Shown: one piece after another, positions 24,348 through 32,424 of the stretch
Position numbering within the stretch: the stretch's first letter is position 1
How the letters are laid out: every line of letters begins with the position of its first letter
NCBI RefSeq assembly: GCF_003385455.1
Contig: NZ_QNUF01000008.1
Coordinates: 1 to 64,000 of the forward strand
Length of the DNA stretch: 64,000 bases
Reading direction: 5' to 3'
DNA from: Chryseobacterium rhizosphaerae
Lineage (GTDB): Bacteria > Bacteroidota > Bacteroidia > Flavobacteriales > Weeksellaceae
The notes under the pieces: model-generated
The model's input: the letters and a program-made list of their open reading frames with translations, nothing else
Told to the model about the DNA's origin: nothing
Databases searched by the model: none
Position numbers and translations under genes: made by a program

Positions 24348-25453
24348 AAGCTTTCAATTTCTTGCCGGATATATTCTTTCTGTTCGGGATTTCTGATCCA
24401 GTCACAACGGGTCTGGAGGTATCTCAGTTTATCTTTAATTACATTCTGTTCTTCAAAACTCAGTGTTCCGCCATTCCATTTATCGGTAAGGATCTTCACA
24501 TCCTTCATTACTTCTTCCGGATTGGGCGTTTTGTTGTGCATCGCCTGTGGATGAGAATTGGGGTGGTCATCTTTTTCAATGGTCCTGTTGATGATTCCTT
24601 CCAGGATCTCAATCTGCTCTTCTGTATCCCAAATATGTTTCAGAACCCAGAGATCGGAGAGAATGGCCTCATTTCTTCCACAGATCAGGGCACTTGCAGC
24701 AATCAGGTTTTGAAGCTTCACGGCTCTACGGTCTGAAATGGCAATTCCGGTATTTCGTAGATTTATAATAGTATTCAGATAAACTTCATAAATGGGTCTA
24801 AGATCAATTGTTTTACACAAATTCTGAAGCTCTCTGATCTCATGTACCTGAATTTCGGGAGTTTCAGTTTCTTCTTCATTTTCAAGTTTTCTTCCGGCTA
24901 AAAGAACCTGATGTAATAATTCGGGATTTACATAATCTACGTTGATTCTCACCAGAAAACGGTCAAATAATGCATTTAATGCTTCATCTTCGGGAAGAAC
25001 ATTACTTGCACCTACAAACATCAGTGCCGGTAAATGTTTAGTTTCTTTCCCTCTTTTGAATATTTTTTCATTAAGGGCCATCAACAGTGAGTTCAGGATA
25101 GCGGAATTGGCATTGAAGATCTCATCCAGGAATACCATGGACGCTTCAGGCATCATTCCTTCTGTATTGGTAAGAAGCTCTCCTTCTTTTAATTTTCTGA
25201 TATCAAAAGGTCCGAAGATTTCATTGGGTTCTGTAAAACGGGTCAATAAATATTCAAAGTTTTTCCCATCTTTTACCGTTTTGGACAATGTTCTGACAAT
25301 GGCTGATTTTGCAGTTCCCGGAGGACCATATAAAAAAGCATTTTCTCTCGCCAAAAGACAGATTCCCAGTAGATCTACTACATCATTTTTACCTACAAAA
25401 GTATCTTTTACGTAGGTAAGGACTGTATTAAGTTTATTGATATTCTGAGTCAT
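24320..25453 (-). CDS. MoxR family AAA+ ATPase
   Basis: A 377-residue AAA+ ATPase. Walker A is GPPGTAKS (residues 43-50), Walker B is MVFLDEIFNAN near 105-114, sensor 1 is VGASNVLPEDEALNALFDRF, and the C-terminal helical lid follows. MoxR ATPases form hexamers that remodel or mature partner proteins with vWA adaptors. The C-terminal 80 residues after the lid form an extra helical extension. Its first base overlaps the stop of the upstream gene and its end overlaps the bpX gene, so expression is tightly coupled. A substrate is not evident. Confidence 0.92.
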   Translation of the reverse strand: MTQNINKLNTVLTYVKDTFVGKNDVVDLLGICLLARENAFLYGPPGTAKSAIVRTLSKTVKDGKNFEYLLTRFTEPNEIFGPFDIRKLKEGELLTNTEGMMPEASMVFLDEIFNANSAILNSLLMALNEKIFKRGKETKHLPALMFVGASNVLPEDEALNALFDRFLVRINVDYVNPELLHQVLLAGRKLENEEETETPEIQVHEIRELQNLCKTIDLRPIYEVYLNTIINLRNTGIAISDRRAVKLQNLIAASALICGRNEAILSDLWVLKHIWDTEEQIEILEGIINRTIEKDDHPNSHPQAMHNKTPNPEEVMKDVKILTDKWNGGTLSFEEQNVIKDKLRYLQTRCDWIRNPEQKEYIRQEIESLWQKILQSV

Positions 25454-26100
25454 TAGTTTTCTTCAGTTATTATTTTTAGTTCTCTCCAGAATGCGTCTTT
25501 ATGCATTCCCAATTCTGCAATAAGCATTTTATTGATCGTTGGAATTTCCGCCAGTTTATAATCTCTTTTTTCAAGAATTCTTTCGAGATACAATTTCCGG
25601 TATGTACTGTCTTTTAATTCTTCTTCCCAGTTTACACCCTTCAAATCAAGATCATATCCTATTCCCGAATAATGAAATTCTCTCAGAATATCTTCAAGCA
25701 TCCCAATCAAAACATCTTCCGGATCCAGTGTATTCAATGCTACAATGATCTGTGGCAGGAATCTCAAAGACAAATCCGCAGATAGTACAGAAGAGATATC
25801 TTTTTTTTCTTTAAACCTGAAAATAAGGCGATCTATATTTTTTGCTGTATTTTCTCTGATCAGATAAAGCTGAGCACTGTGATACAGTATTTTTCCTGCC
25901 CACACTGCTGCTGCTCTGTCACATGGCATTCTTCCAGATAAAAATTCAAGCCTTTCCTTTTCAAATTCTGTCTCAAAATAATCCCCGGCCTCTGCTTCTT
26001 CTTTGGGAGAAATCTCCTGGAAGTTTGAGAAAAGGGTAATGCATTCAGTTTTCCTGAGCAAAAAGATCGTATCTAAGAATGGTGACCTGGTTTCCATCAT
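25453..26100 (-). CDS. First gene of the MoxR ternary operon, hypothetical
   Basis: A 215-residue largely helical soluble protein. It begins ETRSPFLDTIFLLRK and contains MPCDRAAAVWAGKILYHSAQLYLI, a probable helical hairpin. I recognise no domain, but this type of small helical protein regularly opens MoxR-vWA-bpX operons. There are two adjacent start codons (26100 and 26097); a consensus -7 box ends only four bases upstream, so the mRNA is nearly leaderless and the second ATG is plausible. Confidence 0.7.
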   Translation of the reverse strand: MMETRSPFLDTIFLLRKTECITLFSNFQEISPKEEAEAGDYFETEFEKERLEFLSGRMPCDRAAAVWAGKILYHSAQLYLIRENTAKNIDRLIFRFKEKKDISSVLSADLSLRFLPQIIVALNTLDPEDVLIGMLEDILREFHYSGIGYDLDLKGVNWEEELKDSTYRKLYLERILEKRDYKLAEIPTINKMLIAELGMHKDAFWRELKIITEEN

Positions 26101-26104
26101 CTAA

Positions 26105-26112
26105 CAAAAATA
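26105..26112 (-). promoter_or_regulatory. -7 box of the MoxR ternary operon
   Basis: TATTTTTG on the minus strand matches TAnnTTTG. The -33 region is weak (TTTTAT about 17 bases upstream). Only four bases (TTAG) separate the box from the first ATG, so transcription should start at or just inside the start codons. Confidence 0.6.
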
Positions 26113-26197
26113 GAATTATTTCGTTGAGAATAAAACTTTTGAATAGGGGATTGATGTTAAATGTTGCTTTCTCTATTTCAGTCCCCATATAACAATA

Positions 26198-26587
26198 TCA
26201 GGCTACTATTTCAACAATATTGTTTTCCGGATCAAGAATAACACTTTCATAGTAACCGTCACCTGTAGTTCTGGGTTCTCCGGCGATGGTATAACCATCT
26301 TTTCTCAGGACTTCTGTAAGTTCATTTACATTTTCTTTAGTTTTGACAGCAAATGCCAGATGGACAATCCCAAACTGTTGAGAATCATAAGAACCTGTAT
26401 TTTCTTTAATATCGGGACGGGTCATAATTTCAAGACGGCTGCCACTATCAAAACTCAAAAAATAGGACTCAAAATTCTTAACAGGATTATGGTATTTTTT
26501 GTTGGAAACAGCCCCAAAATATTTCTGATAGAATTCTCTGGTTTTTTCAAGATCTTTTACCCAGATGGCAATATGTTCAATTTTCAT
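26198..26587 (-). CDS. VOC family protein (glyoxalase-like)
   Basis: A 129-residue single-domain vicinal oxygen chelate protein. IEHIAIWVKDLEKTREFYQ gives the N-terminal metal-ligand His5, FGIVHLAFAVKT begins the second half, and DPENNIVEIV ends with the C-terminal ligand Glu. This length and pattern are those of lactoylglutathione lyase-like proteins, but most small VOC proteins act on other substrates. It has its own promoter and is separated from the MoxR operon by about 100 bases. It is not closely related to the VOC gene at 216. Confidence 0.9.
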   Translation of the reverse strand: MKIEHIAIWVKDLEKTREFYQKYFGAVSNKKYHNPVKNFESYFLSFDSGSRLEIMTRPDIKENTGSYDSQQFGIVHLAFAVKTKENVNELTEVLRKDGYTIAGEPRTTGDGYYESVILDPENNIVEIVA

Positions 26588-26612
26588 TTTTCTCTATTTT
26601 ACTATTGTATAG

Positions 26613-26620
26613 CAAAGTTA
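26613..26620 (-). promoter_or_regulatory. -7 box of the VOC gene
   Basis: TAACTTTG on the minus strand, 26 bases upstream of the VOC start. A TTG occurs upstream but with a 15-base spacer, shorter than usual. Confidence 0.5.
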
Positions 26621-26870
26621 GCAGGCTTCACTTTGCAATATCCGCTCTCTGTTATTCTATTCTTGTTCTGTATTTGCCAAAAATACGGGCTGAAAATCAT
26701 TTAAAAGTTCAGGTTTGCAATGAATACAGGCTCTCTCAATATGAAGTTTTCAACAGACGGTATACAAAACCGTATTTAAAATACTTATATATGCCATTTT
26801 ATGCATTATCTTTTCATGAGGTGGCTTCGTTATTCACTCCCTGTAATGTCACAGACAATCTAAAAGTTAT

Positions 26871-26878
26871 TATCTTTG
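26871..26878 (+). promoter_or_regulatory. -7 box of deoD
   Basis: TATCTTTG matches TAnnTTTG and lies 20 bases before the deoD start. The -33 element is not obvious. Confidence 0.55.
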
Positions 26879-26897
26879 CATCTGTCAAAATAAAATT

Positions 26898-27608
26898 ATG
26901 AGTATTCACATCAGTGCAAACAAAGGAGAAATTGCTAAAGTAGTATTGCAGCCGGGGGATCCGCTTCGTGCACAGTATATTGCTGAAAATTATTTAGAAA
27001 ATGCAAAACTGGTAAGCAAAACCAGAGGTATATTTTATTATACAGGTCTTTATAAGGGTAAAGAAATCACAGTAGGGGCAAGTGGAATGGGCTTTCCAAG
27101 TATTGGGATCTATTCTTTTGAACTGTTTACAGAATATGAGGTAGATACTATCATCAGAATTGGAACTTGTGGTGCTTATAATACAGATCTTAAGCTTTTT
27201 GATATTTTGAATATTGAAAATGCAGCCAGCGAAAGTACATATGCTAAATATGCATGGGGAATTGAAGATGAGATTCTTCCTCACCAGGGAAATATCTTCA
27301 ACACCATTAATGAAACTTCTAAAGAATTATCATTACACGCAAAAGCAATCAATATACACAGTAGTGATATTTTCTACAGAAAAGATCCTGAAACTCCTGC
27401 TATTGCTACAAAATACAATTGTCCTGCAGTAGAAATGGAAGCTTTCGGATTGTTTGCGAATGCTCAGCATTTAGGAAAAAATGCTGCTACTATCCTTACG
27501 GTAACTGACATTATTCCAACGCATGAAAAAATTTCTGCTGACGAAAGAGAGAAAGCCCTGAATCCAATGATGGAGCTGGCTTTGGAATCAGCATTGAAAA
27601 GTCTATAA
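26898..27608 (+). CDS. deoD: Purine-nucleoside phosphorylase, DeoD type
   Basis: A 236-residue hexameric-type phosphorylase of the PNP/UDP family that cleaves purine (deoxy)nucleosides with phosphate to free base and ribose-1-phosphate. Family landmarks: QPGDPLRAQYIAENYL (phosphate-binding Gly-Asp-Pro loop), GASGMGFPSIGIYSFEL, IRIGTCGAY, VEMEAFGLF, and TVTDIIPTHEKI, whose Asp matches the catalytic Asp204 of the E. coli enzyme. Length is standard. It is monocistronic, with a -7 box 20 bases upstream and a strong bidirectional terminator after it. Confidence 0.95.
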   Translation: MSIHISANKGEIAKVVLQPGDPLRAQYIAENYLENAKLVSKTRGIFYYTGLYKGKEITVGASGMGFPSIGIYSFELFTEYEVDTIIRIGTCGAYNTDLKLFDILNIENAASESTYAKYAWGIEDEILPHQGNIFNTINETSKELSLHAKAINIHSSDIFYRKDPETPAIATKYNCPAVEMEAFGLFANAQHLGKNAATILTVTDIIPTHEKISADEREKALNPMMELALESALKSL

Positions 27609-27630
27609 AAGCGAATTCGCTTAAGAAATA

Positions 27631-27667
27631 AAAAAAGAGCTTTACTGTATCAGTAGAGCTCTTTTTT
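27631..27667. terminator. Bidirectional terminator between deoD and tatD
   Basis: An almost perfect inverted repeat (AAAAAAGAGCT...AGCTCTTTTTT with inner TACTG/CAGTA) of about 16 bp lies between convergent genes, with A and T runs on both sides. Confidence 0.9.
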
Positions 27668-28451
27668 ATAGCCTGAAAAATTTCCTGGCAACTTCTGTGG
27701 TTTCATCTGCAACTTCGGAAATACTCATCTTCTTGAGATGGGCAATGGATTGCGCAACATACGGTAAAAATGAGGGTTCGTTCCGCCTGTTCTGAAGTCT
27801 CGGCATATTCTTCGGAAGCATGAAAGGAGCATCTGTTTCAATCATCATCCTGTCTAAAGGTGTGTATCTGATGACATCTTCCAGGTGTTTAAATCGTTTT
27901 TCATCACTGATCGCTCCGGTAAAGCCTAAGTAAAATCCTTTATCTAGATATATTTTTGCTTCATCCAGTGTTCCGGTAAAGCAATGAACTACTGCTTCCG
28001 GTAATTGGGAAAGATATTCGTCTGTAATATCATTAAACCTTTTAAATGCTGATCTTTCATGAAGGAAAAGAGGTTTATTCACGTCTATGGCTAACTCAAG
28101 CTGAGCCTTATAGCATTTTTCCTGAACGGGTCTTGGGGAGAAATCACGATCAAAATCCAACCCGCACTCTCCTACTGAGATCACATGTTCCTGTTGTAAA
28201 AGTTTTCTAAGTTCGCTGATGCTTTCGTTATTAAAAGATTTAGCATCATGAGGATGGATTCCTGCTGTAGAAAATAAAATGTCCGGATAGTCTTCTGCTA
28301 TTTCTGCAGATTCTTTACTTCCACGTACGCTTGTTCCTGTGAGAATCATATGTTCTACTCCGTTATCCAAAGCACGGTTGATAATTTCATCATGTTCGTT
28401 ATAGAACTGTTTATTGGTCAGATTAATGCCAATATCAATGTAGGTATTCAT
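27666..28451 (-). CDS. TatD family hydrolase (metal-dependent DNase-like)
   Basis: A 261-residue TIM-barrel metallohydrolase. The ordered motifs are DIGINLT at the start (the first-strand HxH is partly replaced; Asp-x-Asn seen), TAGIHPHDAKSF, VGECGLDFDRDF with the bridging Glu, FLHERSAF, VHCFTG and MIETDAPF. TatD proteins act as 3'-5' exonucleases on DNA or RNA and in oxidative-damage repair. It overlaps the next upstream gene by 4 bases (ATGA), so both are translated from one mRNA. Confidence 0.9.
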   Translation of the reverse strand: MNTYIDIGINLTNKQFYNEHDEIINRALDNGVEHMILTGTSVRGSKESAEIAEDYPDILFSTAGIHPHDAKSFNNESISELRKLLQQEHVISVGECGLDFDRDFSPRPVQEKCYKAQLELAIDVNKPLFLHERSAFKRFNDITDEYLSQLPEAVVHCFTGTLDEAKIYLDKGFYLGFTGAISDEKRFKHLEDVIRYTPLDRMMIETDAPFMLPKNMPRLQNRRNEPSFLPYVAQSIAHLKKMSISEVADETTEVARKFFRL

Positions 28452-28771
28452 TTCTTTTTTGTTTTATTATTTTTCATATAAAAATATCTTGTTACATATT
28501 GGTTTTTCACAGCATCTTTCAATTCTTTTTCTGTATAAAACCTTTTATAATCAGAGCGCTTCAATCCGTTAATTTCTTTTGTTATTTTGACCCATATGGT
28601 TTTTCTACGGGCTTTTTTAGTCTTGAGGAAACGTACTTCTTCTTTCAACTGATCTTCGATAGCAGATTTTTCGGTCCTCCGCCATTTTTTATTCCCATAT
28701 TTCTGTAATTCACAGGAAATCTTACCCTCTTCTCCGGCTCTGAAATCTCCTTTGTTGTAAATATTCCTCAT
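28448..28771 (-). CDS. Basic hypothetical protein upstream of tatD
   Basis: A 107-residue, strongly basic protein (pairs and runs of Lys/Arg, C-terminal NNKTKKK). No membrane segment, signal or known domain. The 4-base overlap with tatD shows it is translated. The charge suggests nucleic-acid or ribosome binding, but nothing more can be said. Confidence 0.65.
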   Translation of the reverse strand: MRNIYNKGDFRAGEEGKISCELQKYGNKKWRRTEKSAIEDQLKEEVRFLKTKKARRKTIWVKITKEINGLKRSDYKRFYTEKELKDAVKNQYVTRYFYMKNNKTKKK

Positions 28772-28866
28772 GGTTATTGAATAAAAATGATCATCAATAG
28801 GTATAATCGCTATTTAATTTCCGCAAAATTATCCGTTAACAGCGCAACCTTTTTACGCAGTAAAAA

Positions 28867-29517
28867 TTATTCATTGATAAATTTTTCCAGAAAACCTATC
28901 AGTTTTGTTCCGCCGTGGCTCCATCGTATTCCGTGGCCTTCTTTTTCCCTGACTTCAAAGACCAAACCGTGTTTATAATGAAAAAATACATTCCACCAGG
29001 TTTGGTTTTCGAGAATATAGCAGATCTTCTTCATTACCTTCTCCTGCTTCTGTTGGTTATTGCCTTTGACTTCGCCCCAAAAATGATCATCCATTCTTCC
29101 GGTATGTTTTTCCCAGGCTCTCTGGGCAATGGTTATTTCATTGTTGAATGGTTCTTCGCATGTATTAATTAATACATGCTGAAGAGGAGGAATAGCATTC
29201 TCATCACGGATACTTGCCGGGGTAAGCCTTTGCCCCAACACAATAAGCCAATCTTCAAAGGAAGTTTCTTCTAATTTTATTGCTTTAACCTCATCAGAAT
29301 TATTGCTTTCCAATAAGCGAATAATCCTATCAAAAATGTCATGGCGGTTTATTTTTATTTCTTCAGTAAAATAAGGCAAATCCCAATCCAGCCTATTTTC
29401 TTTATAGGCCCGGATATTTCCCTCCAGGTTTTTCACATGTTCTTTTTCTAAAATAGCCTGGTGTTTTTCTTTCCAGGAATCAGAAATAAAGGGAATATAC
29501 TTTTCAAAGCCGTCCAT
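28867..29517 (-). CDS. Hypothetical soluble protein
   Basis: A 216-residue acidic/mixed protein without signal peptide or membrane segment. Long helices and aromatic-rich segments (ENQTWWNVFFHYKHGLVF, GIRWSHGGTK) are seen. I do not recognise a family. It starts 3 bases after the stop of the DUF434 gene upstream, so the pair is co-transcribed and may work together. Confidence 0.7.
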   Translation of the reverse strand: MDGFEKYIPFISDSWKEKHQAILEKEHVKNLEGNIRAYKENRLDWDLPYFTEEIKINRHDIFDRIIRLLESNNSDEVKAIKLEETSFEDWLIVLGQRLTPASIRDENAIPPLQHVLINTCEEPFNNEITIAQRAWEKHTGRMDDHFWGEVKGNNQQKQEKVMKKICYILENQTWWNVFFHYKHGLVFEVREKEGHGIRWSHGGTKLIGFLEKFINE

Positions 29518-29520
29518 TCT

Positions 29521-30234
29521 TCACAATGTTTTTATAAGATTGACGGAAAGAGACTCTTCTTGAATCAGATATCCAATAAGATTAAACCATTGTTTACAGT
29601 GATCCAAAATCCATGCATCGGAAGAAATAATGATTTCTGAACTTTCTGCCAGAAATTTATCTGGATTAAGCTGGAGCTCACTCTCCCAATTCAGGTTGTT
29701 TTCTGAAGCAAATGCAAGGACCATCTGTTTTACTCTTCCACTGTTGGAAACCGGTTGGTCAAAAACCCAGACCAGCTTTTGAACTTTATTTTTTTGAAAG
29801 AAAGAAGCTACCAATTCTACAGCTTTCAACGTCTGATTAACTCTTTTATAAGTTCCGTGAATTCCGGAAAGGTCGCGAAAACAACCGTCTGCACCTTCAA
29901 AAATATAAGCTTCGGAAAGCAGACTTTCCAACAAAATCAATACATTAAAACCATCAAGATAAATTATTCTGTCTTTTAATTCTGAACTCTTCAGTTGTTT
30001 TAAATTTCTCTCATGGATCTGCATATCGGAAGCTGATGCACCGCGTAAAGCCTGTATTTGTCTGGTCTTTAATCTATATCTGTTACCTACAAGTTCTGAT
30101 CCTGCTTTTTCCGCATAACCTCTTGTCAGCAAATACTGCATATCCTGAACAGCCAGTTTCAGCTTACCGAGTTGCTTTTCTGAACCGAACAAGTTATCAT
30201 CACCTGTATTTTTTCCACGGTTTCTGTTATTCAT
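29521..30234 (-). CDS. DUF434 domain-containing protein
   Basis: 237 residues from ATG 30234; an in-frame ATG at 30303 lies upstream of the promoter and is not used. The N-terminal part (LKLAVQDMQYLLTRGYAEKAGSELVGNRY) is the DUF434 signature. The C-terminal half (IIYLDGFNVLILLESLLSEAYIFEGADGCFRDLSG) is the companion domain with conserved acidic residues reminiscent of PIN-like nucleases. The family spans archaea and bacteria with no settled function; a nuclease role is a guess from those acidic residues. Confidence 0.8.
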   Translation of the reverse strand: MNNRNRGKNTGDDNLFGSEKQLGKLKLAVQDMQYLLTRGYAEKAGSELVGNRYRLKTRQIQALRGASASDMQIHERNLKQLKSSELKDRIIYLDGFNVLILLESLLSEAYIFEGADGCFRDLSGIHGTYKRVNQTLKAVELVASFFQKNKVQKLVWVFDQPVSNSGRVKQMVLAFASENNLNWESELQLNPDKFLAESSEIIISSDAWILDHCKQWFNLIGYLIQEESLSVNLIKTL

Positions 30235-30237
30235 ACT

Positions 30238-30245
30238 CAAAAATA
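30238..30245 (-). promoter_or_regulatory. -7 box of the DUF434 gene, near-leaderless
   Basis: TATTTTTG on the minus strand lies three bases before ATG 30234. This fixes the translational start, since the upstream ATG would not be on the mRNA, and implies an almost leaderless transcript like that of the MoxR operon. Confidence 0.55.
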
Positions 30246-30395
30246 GAATTTTTAAAGGTTTTTTACCTATAAACTTTTCCAAAAGAATCTTTTGCAACAC
30301 CACAATAATATCATTTTGTTTACTTTATCATCCATCTGTTATATTTCCTACAACAAAAGAGATACTTTATACAATGTTTTGGTGTTGATTAGGAA

Positions 30396-30403
30396 TAAGT
30401 TTG
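30396..30403 (+). promoter_or_regulatory. -7 box of the DUF4822 lipoprotein gene
   Basis: TAAGTTTG matches TAnnTTTG, 22 bases before the start codon. The upstream element is not well placed (TTTG 14 bases away). Confidence 0.5.
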
Positions 30404-30425
30404 CAAAGACTTAAAAAATACCCTT

Positions 30426-31286
30426 ATGAATACACTGAAAAAACTATGTTATCTGTGTGCAGCTATGCTTTTAACAGCATCTTTTGTATCATGTTCTGAT
30501 AATGATGACGAAATTATTATAGAACAGCAGACTCCCTCACAGGTTCTGTCTTCTACTCCATGGGAAACTACAGGAGCTAAAGATAAAAATGGAAATAATA
30601 TAGCATTAACTGATGCCAGCGTAGCCGGATATGTAGGCTTTGCTTACTTCAAAGCAGATGGAAAATTTGCTATTTACGGGCTGGATGATATCTTAAGATC
30701 AAGAGGAACCTGGTCTGTAGATGCGCAAGGTAAAAAAAGAACTATTGCAGCACTTAATCCGGACGGCTCTACTATTTTCACCCGTGATGTTGATATTCTT
30801 GTCCTTAATAAGAATGAATTCACCTATAGAATCTATCCTAGTTCAGCGGATCCATCTCTTTATTATGACATCATTCATACAAGAACTTCTCATGCCGAAC
30901 CGGGCAACGGACAGCTTACTTTAGCTTCTACTCCGTGGGAAACTACCGGTGCTAAAGATAAAGACGGAAATAATGTAGCATTAACCAATGCCAGCGTAGC
31001 CGGATATGTAGGATACTCTTATTTCAGAGCCAATGGAACATTCAAAATTGTAGGATTGGATGATGTTTTCAGATCTCAGGGGAAATGGTCTATTTCTGCT
31101 GACGGAAAGAAGAGAACCCTTATTGGGATCAACCCTGCTACCGGAGCAGTTACTTTTACAAGAGTGGTAGATATTCTTACCCTGAATGAGACTACTTTCA
31201 CCTACAGAATTATTCCTGATGCAGCTAATCCGGCAGTATTCTATGACATTATACACACTAAGGTTACCCATAGTGAACCTCAGTAG
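30426..31286 (+). CDS. Lipoprotein with two tandem DUF4822 domains
   Basis: A 286-residue exported lipoprotein. The signal peptide ends in the lipobox SFVSC, with acylation at the Cys near residue 23, followed by SDNDDE, which suits surface export in Bacteroidetes. Two copies of a domain of about 120 residues follow (near 40-158 and 165-284); both start TPWETTGAKDK and include ASVAGYVG and YYDIIHT/FYDIIHT. This is the DUF4822 family, of unknown function. The copies are about 60% identical by eye, indicating internal duplication. The gene is monocistronic. Confidence 0.88.
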   Translation: MNTLKKLCYLCAAMLLTASFVSCSDNDDEIIIEQQTPSQVLSSTPWETTGAKDKNGNNIALTDASVAGYVGFAYFKADGKFAIYGLDDILRSRGTWSVDAQGKKRTIAALNPDGSTIFTRDVDILVLNKNEFTYRIYPSSADPSLYYDIIHTRTSHAEPGNGQLTLASTPWETTGAKDKDGNNVALTNASVAGYVGYSYFRANGTFKIVGLDDVFRSQGKWSISADGKKRTLIGINPATGAVTFTRVVDILTLNETTFTYRIIPDAANPAVFYDIIHTKVTHSEPQ

Positions 31287-31313
31287 TGATTATTTTTTTG
31301 ATAATTAAGGAAG

Positions 31314-31339
31314 AACCTGCTCAATATGGGCAGGTTTTT
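31314..31339 (+). terminator. Terminator after the DUF4822 gene
   Basis: A 7-bp stem AACCTGC/GCAGGTT followed by TTTATTTT, 28 bases after the stop codon. Confidence 0.85.
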
Positions 31340-31366
31340 ATTTTAATTAATGATGTACAGAAAAGA

Positions 31367-32413
31367 TCAGACATAGTCTTCCCACCATTTCTTCCAATCT
31401 GTTTTATCCAGGTTGTTTAAATTCACTTTCTCACCCATAACAGGTAGTGTAATAGGCTGCCGGTTTTCTTCTGCATATTTTGAAACCTGCTCAAGTGGTT
31501 CGTACCAGGTATGCTGTGCTAATTTAAATTTTGAATTATGAACAGGAATGAAGTTTTTTGCTTTCAGCTCTTTCACTTCTGTAATAATCTGTTCGGGTAA
31601 AGAGTGAATATAAGGCCATTTTTCATTGTACTGTCCACATTCCATTACCGCTAAATCGAATGGTCCATATTTTTCTCCAATTTCTGTAAAATGGTTACCA
31701 TAGCCACTGTCTCCTCCTAAAAACAGGTTCATAGTCGGGGTTTTTAATACAAAGGAAGTCCAGAGTGAGATATTCCTGTTCAGCAGTCTTCCGGAGAAAT
31801 GCCTTGCCGGAGTGAGAGTAATCCTGAACCCTTCTGCCATATCAATACTTTCCCACCAGTTTTTTTCCACAATTTTCTCCGGTGCCCAACCCCAATATTC
31901 AAAATGCTGGCCGGTTCCCAAACCACAGATTACCTTTCCTACTTTATTTTTTAAAGCCTGAACCGTTTTATAATCCAGGTGATCCCAATGATCATGGGAA
32001 ATAATAAGGAAGTCTATATTCGGCATATGTTCCGGTTTATAATAATCTGCTCCCGGAAATGCTTTTATGGATCCGGGCATGGGAGAAGCATTTCCACTGA
32101 AAACAGGATCTATCAAAAACTTTTTGCCATCAATCTGTATGAAATAAGAACTGTGTCCAAACCACACGAGAATATTTTCGTCAAGTTGAAGATTTTTAAG
32201 ATCTGTTACTACAAACGGAAGCGCAGTTCCGGGTGATGTATTTTCTATTTTACACAGGCTTCCCAGAAGGGCTTTGGTCATACTTTCCCCTTCTAACAAA
32301 GCCGGTGTTACCAGTATATTTTGAAACTTCCCATGGGTATAATTGGAAAGTGTACTGAAATATTCTTTTCGTTTTTCATCAGGGAATTGCCCCAGTTGTT
32401 TTACTAAATTCAT
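31367..32413 (-). CDS. MBL-fold metallohydrolase (UlaG/NAPE-PLD-like)
   Basis: A 348-residue metallo-beta-lactamase-fold hydrolase. The HxHxDH motif is HDHWDH at residues 140-145; other metal-site elements are WFGHSSYFIQIDGKKFLIDPVF, TPARHFSGR, FLGGDSGYG and FIPVHNSKF. Layout and length resemble NAPE-PLD and UlaG-like enzymes that cleave phosphodiester or lactone bonds. No signal peptide. It is 11 bases from the antiporter gene upstream and probably shares its mRNA. Substrate unknown. Confidence 0.9.
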   Translation of the reverse strand: MNLVKQLGQFPDEKRKEYFSTLSNYTHGKFQNILVTPALLEGESMTKALLGSLCKIENTSPGTALPFVVTDLKNLQLDENILVWFGHSSYFIQIDGKKFLIDPVFSGNASPMPGSIKAFPGADYYKPEHMPNIDFLIISHDHWDHLDYKTVQALKNKVGKVICGLGTGQHFEYWGWAPEKIVEKNWWESIDMAEGFRITLTPARHFSGRLLNRNISLWTSFVLKTPTMNLFLGGDSGYGNHFTEIGEKYGPFDLAVMECGQYNEKWPYIHSLPEQIITEVKELKAKNFIPVHNSKFKLAQHTWYEPLEQVSKYAEENRQPITLPVMGEKVNLNNLDKTDWKKWWEDYV

Positions 32414-32424
32414 TGTATTTTTTT

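Larger units (their letters stand above)
26588..26897. other. Divergent intergenic region VOC/deoD
   Basis: 310 bases between divergent genes. It holds one -7 box facing each gene (listed separately). I see no other structure or convincing reading frame. Confidence 0.6.
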
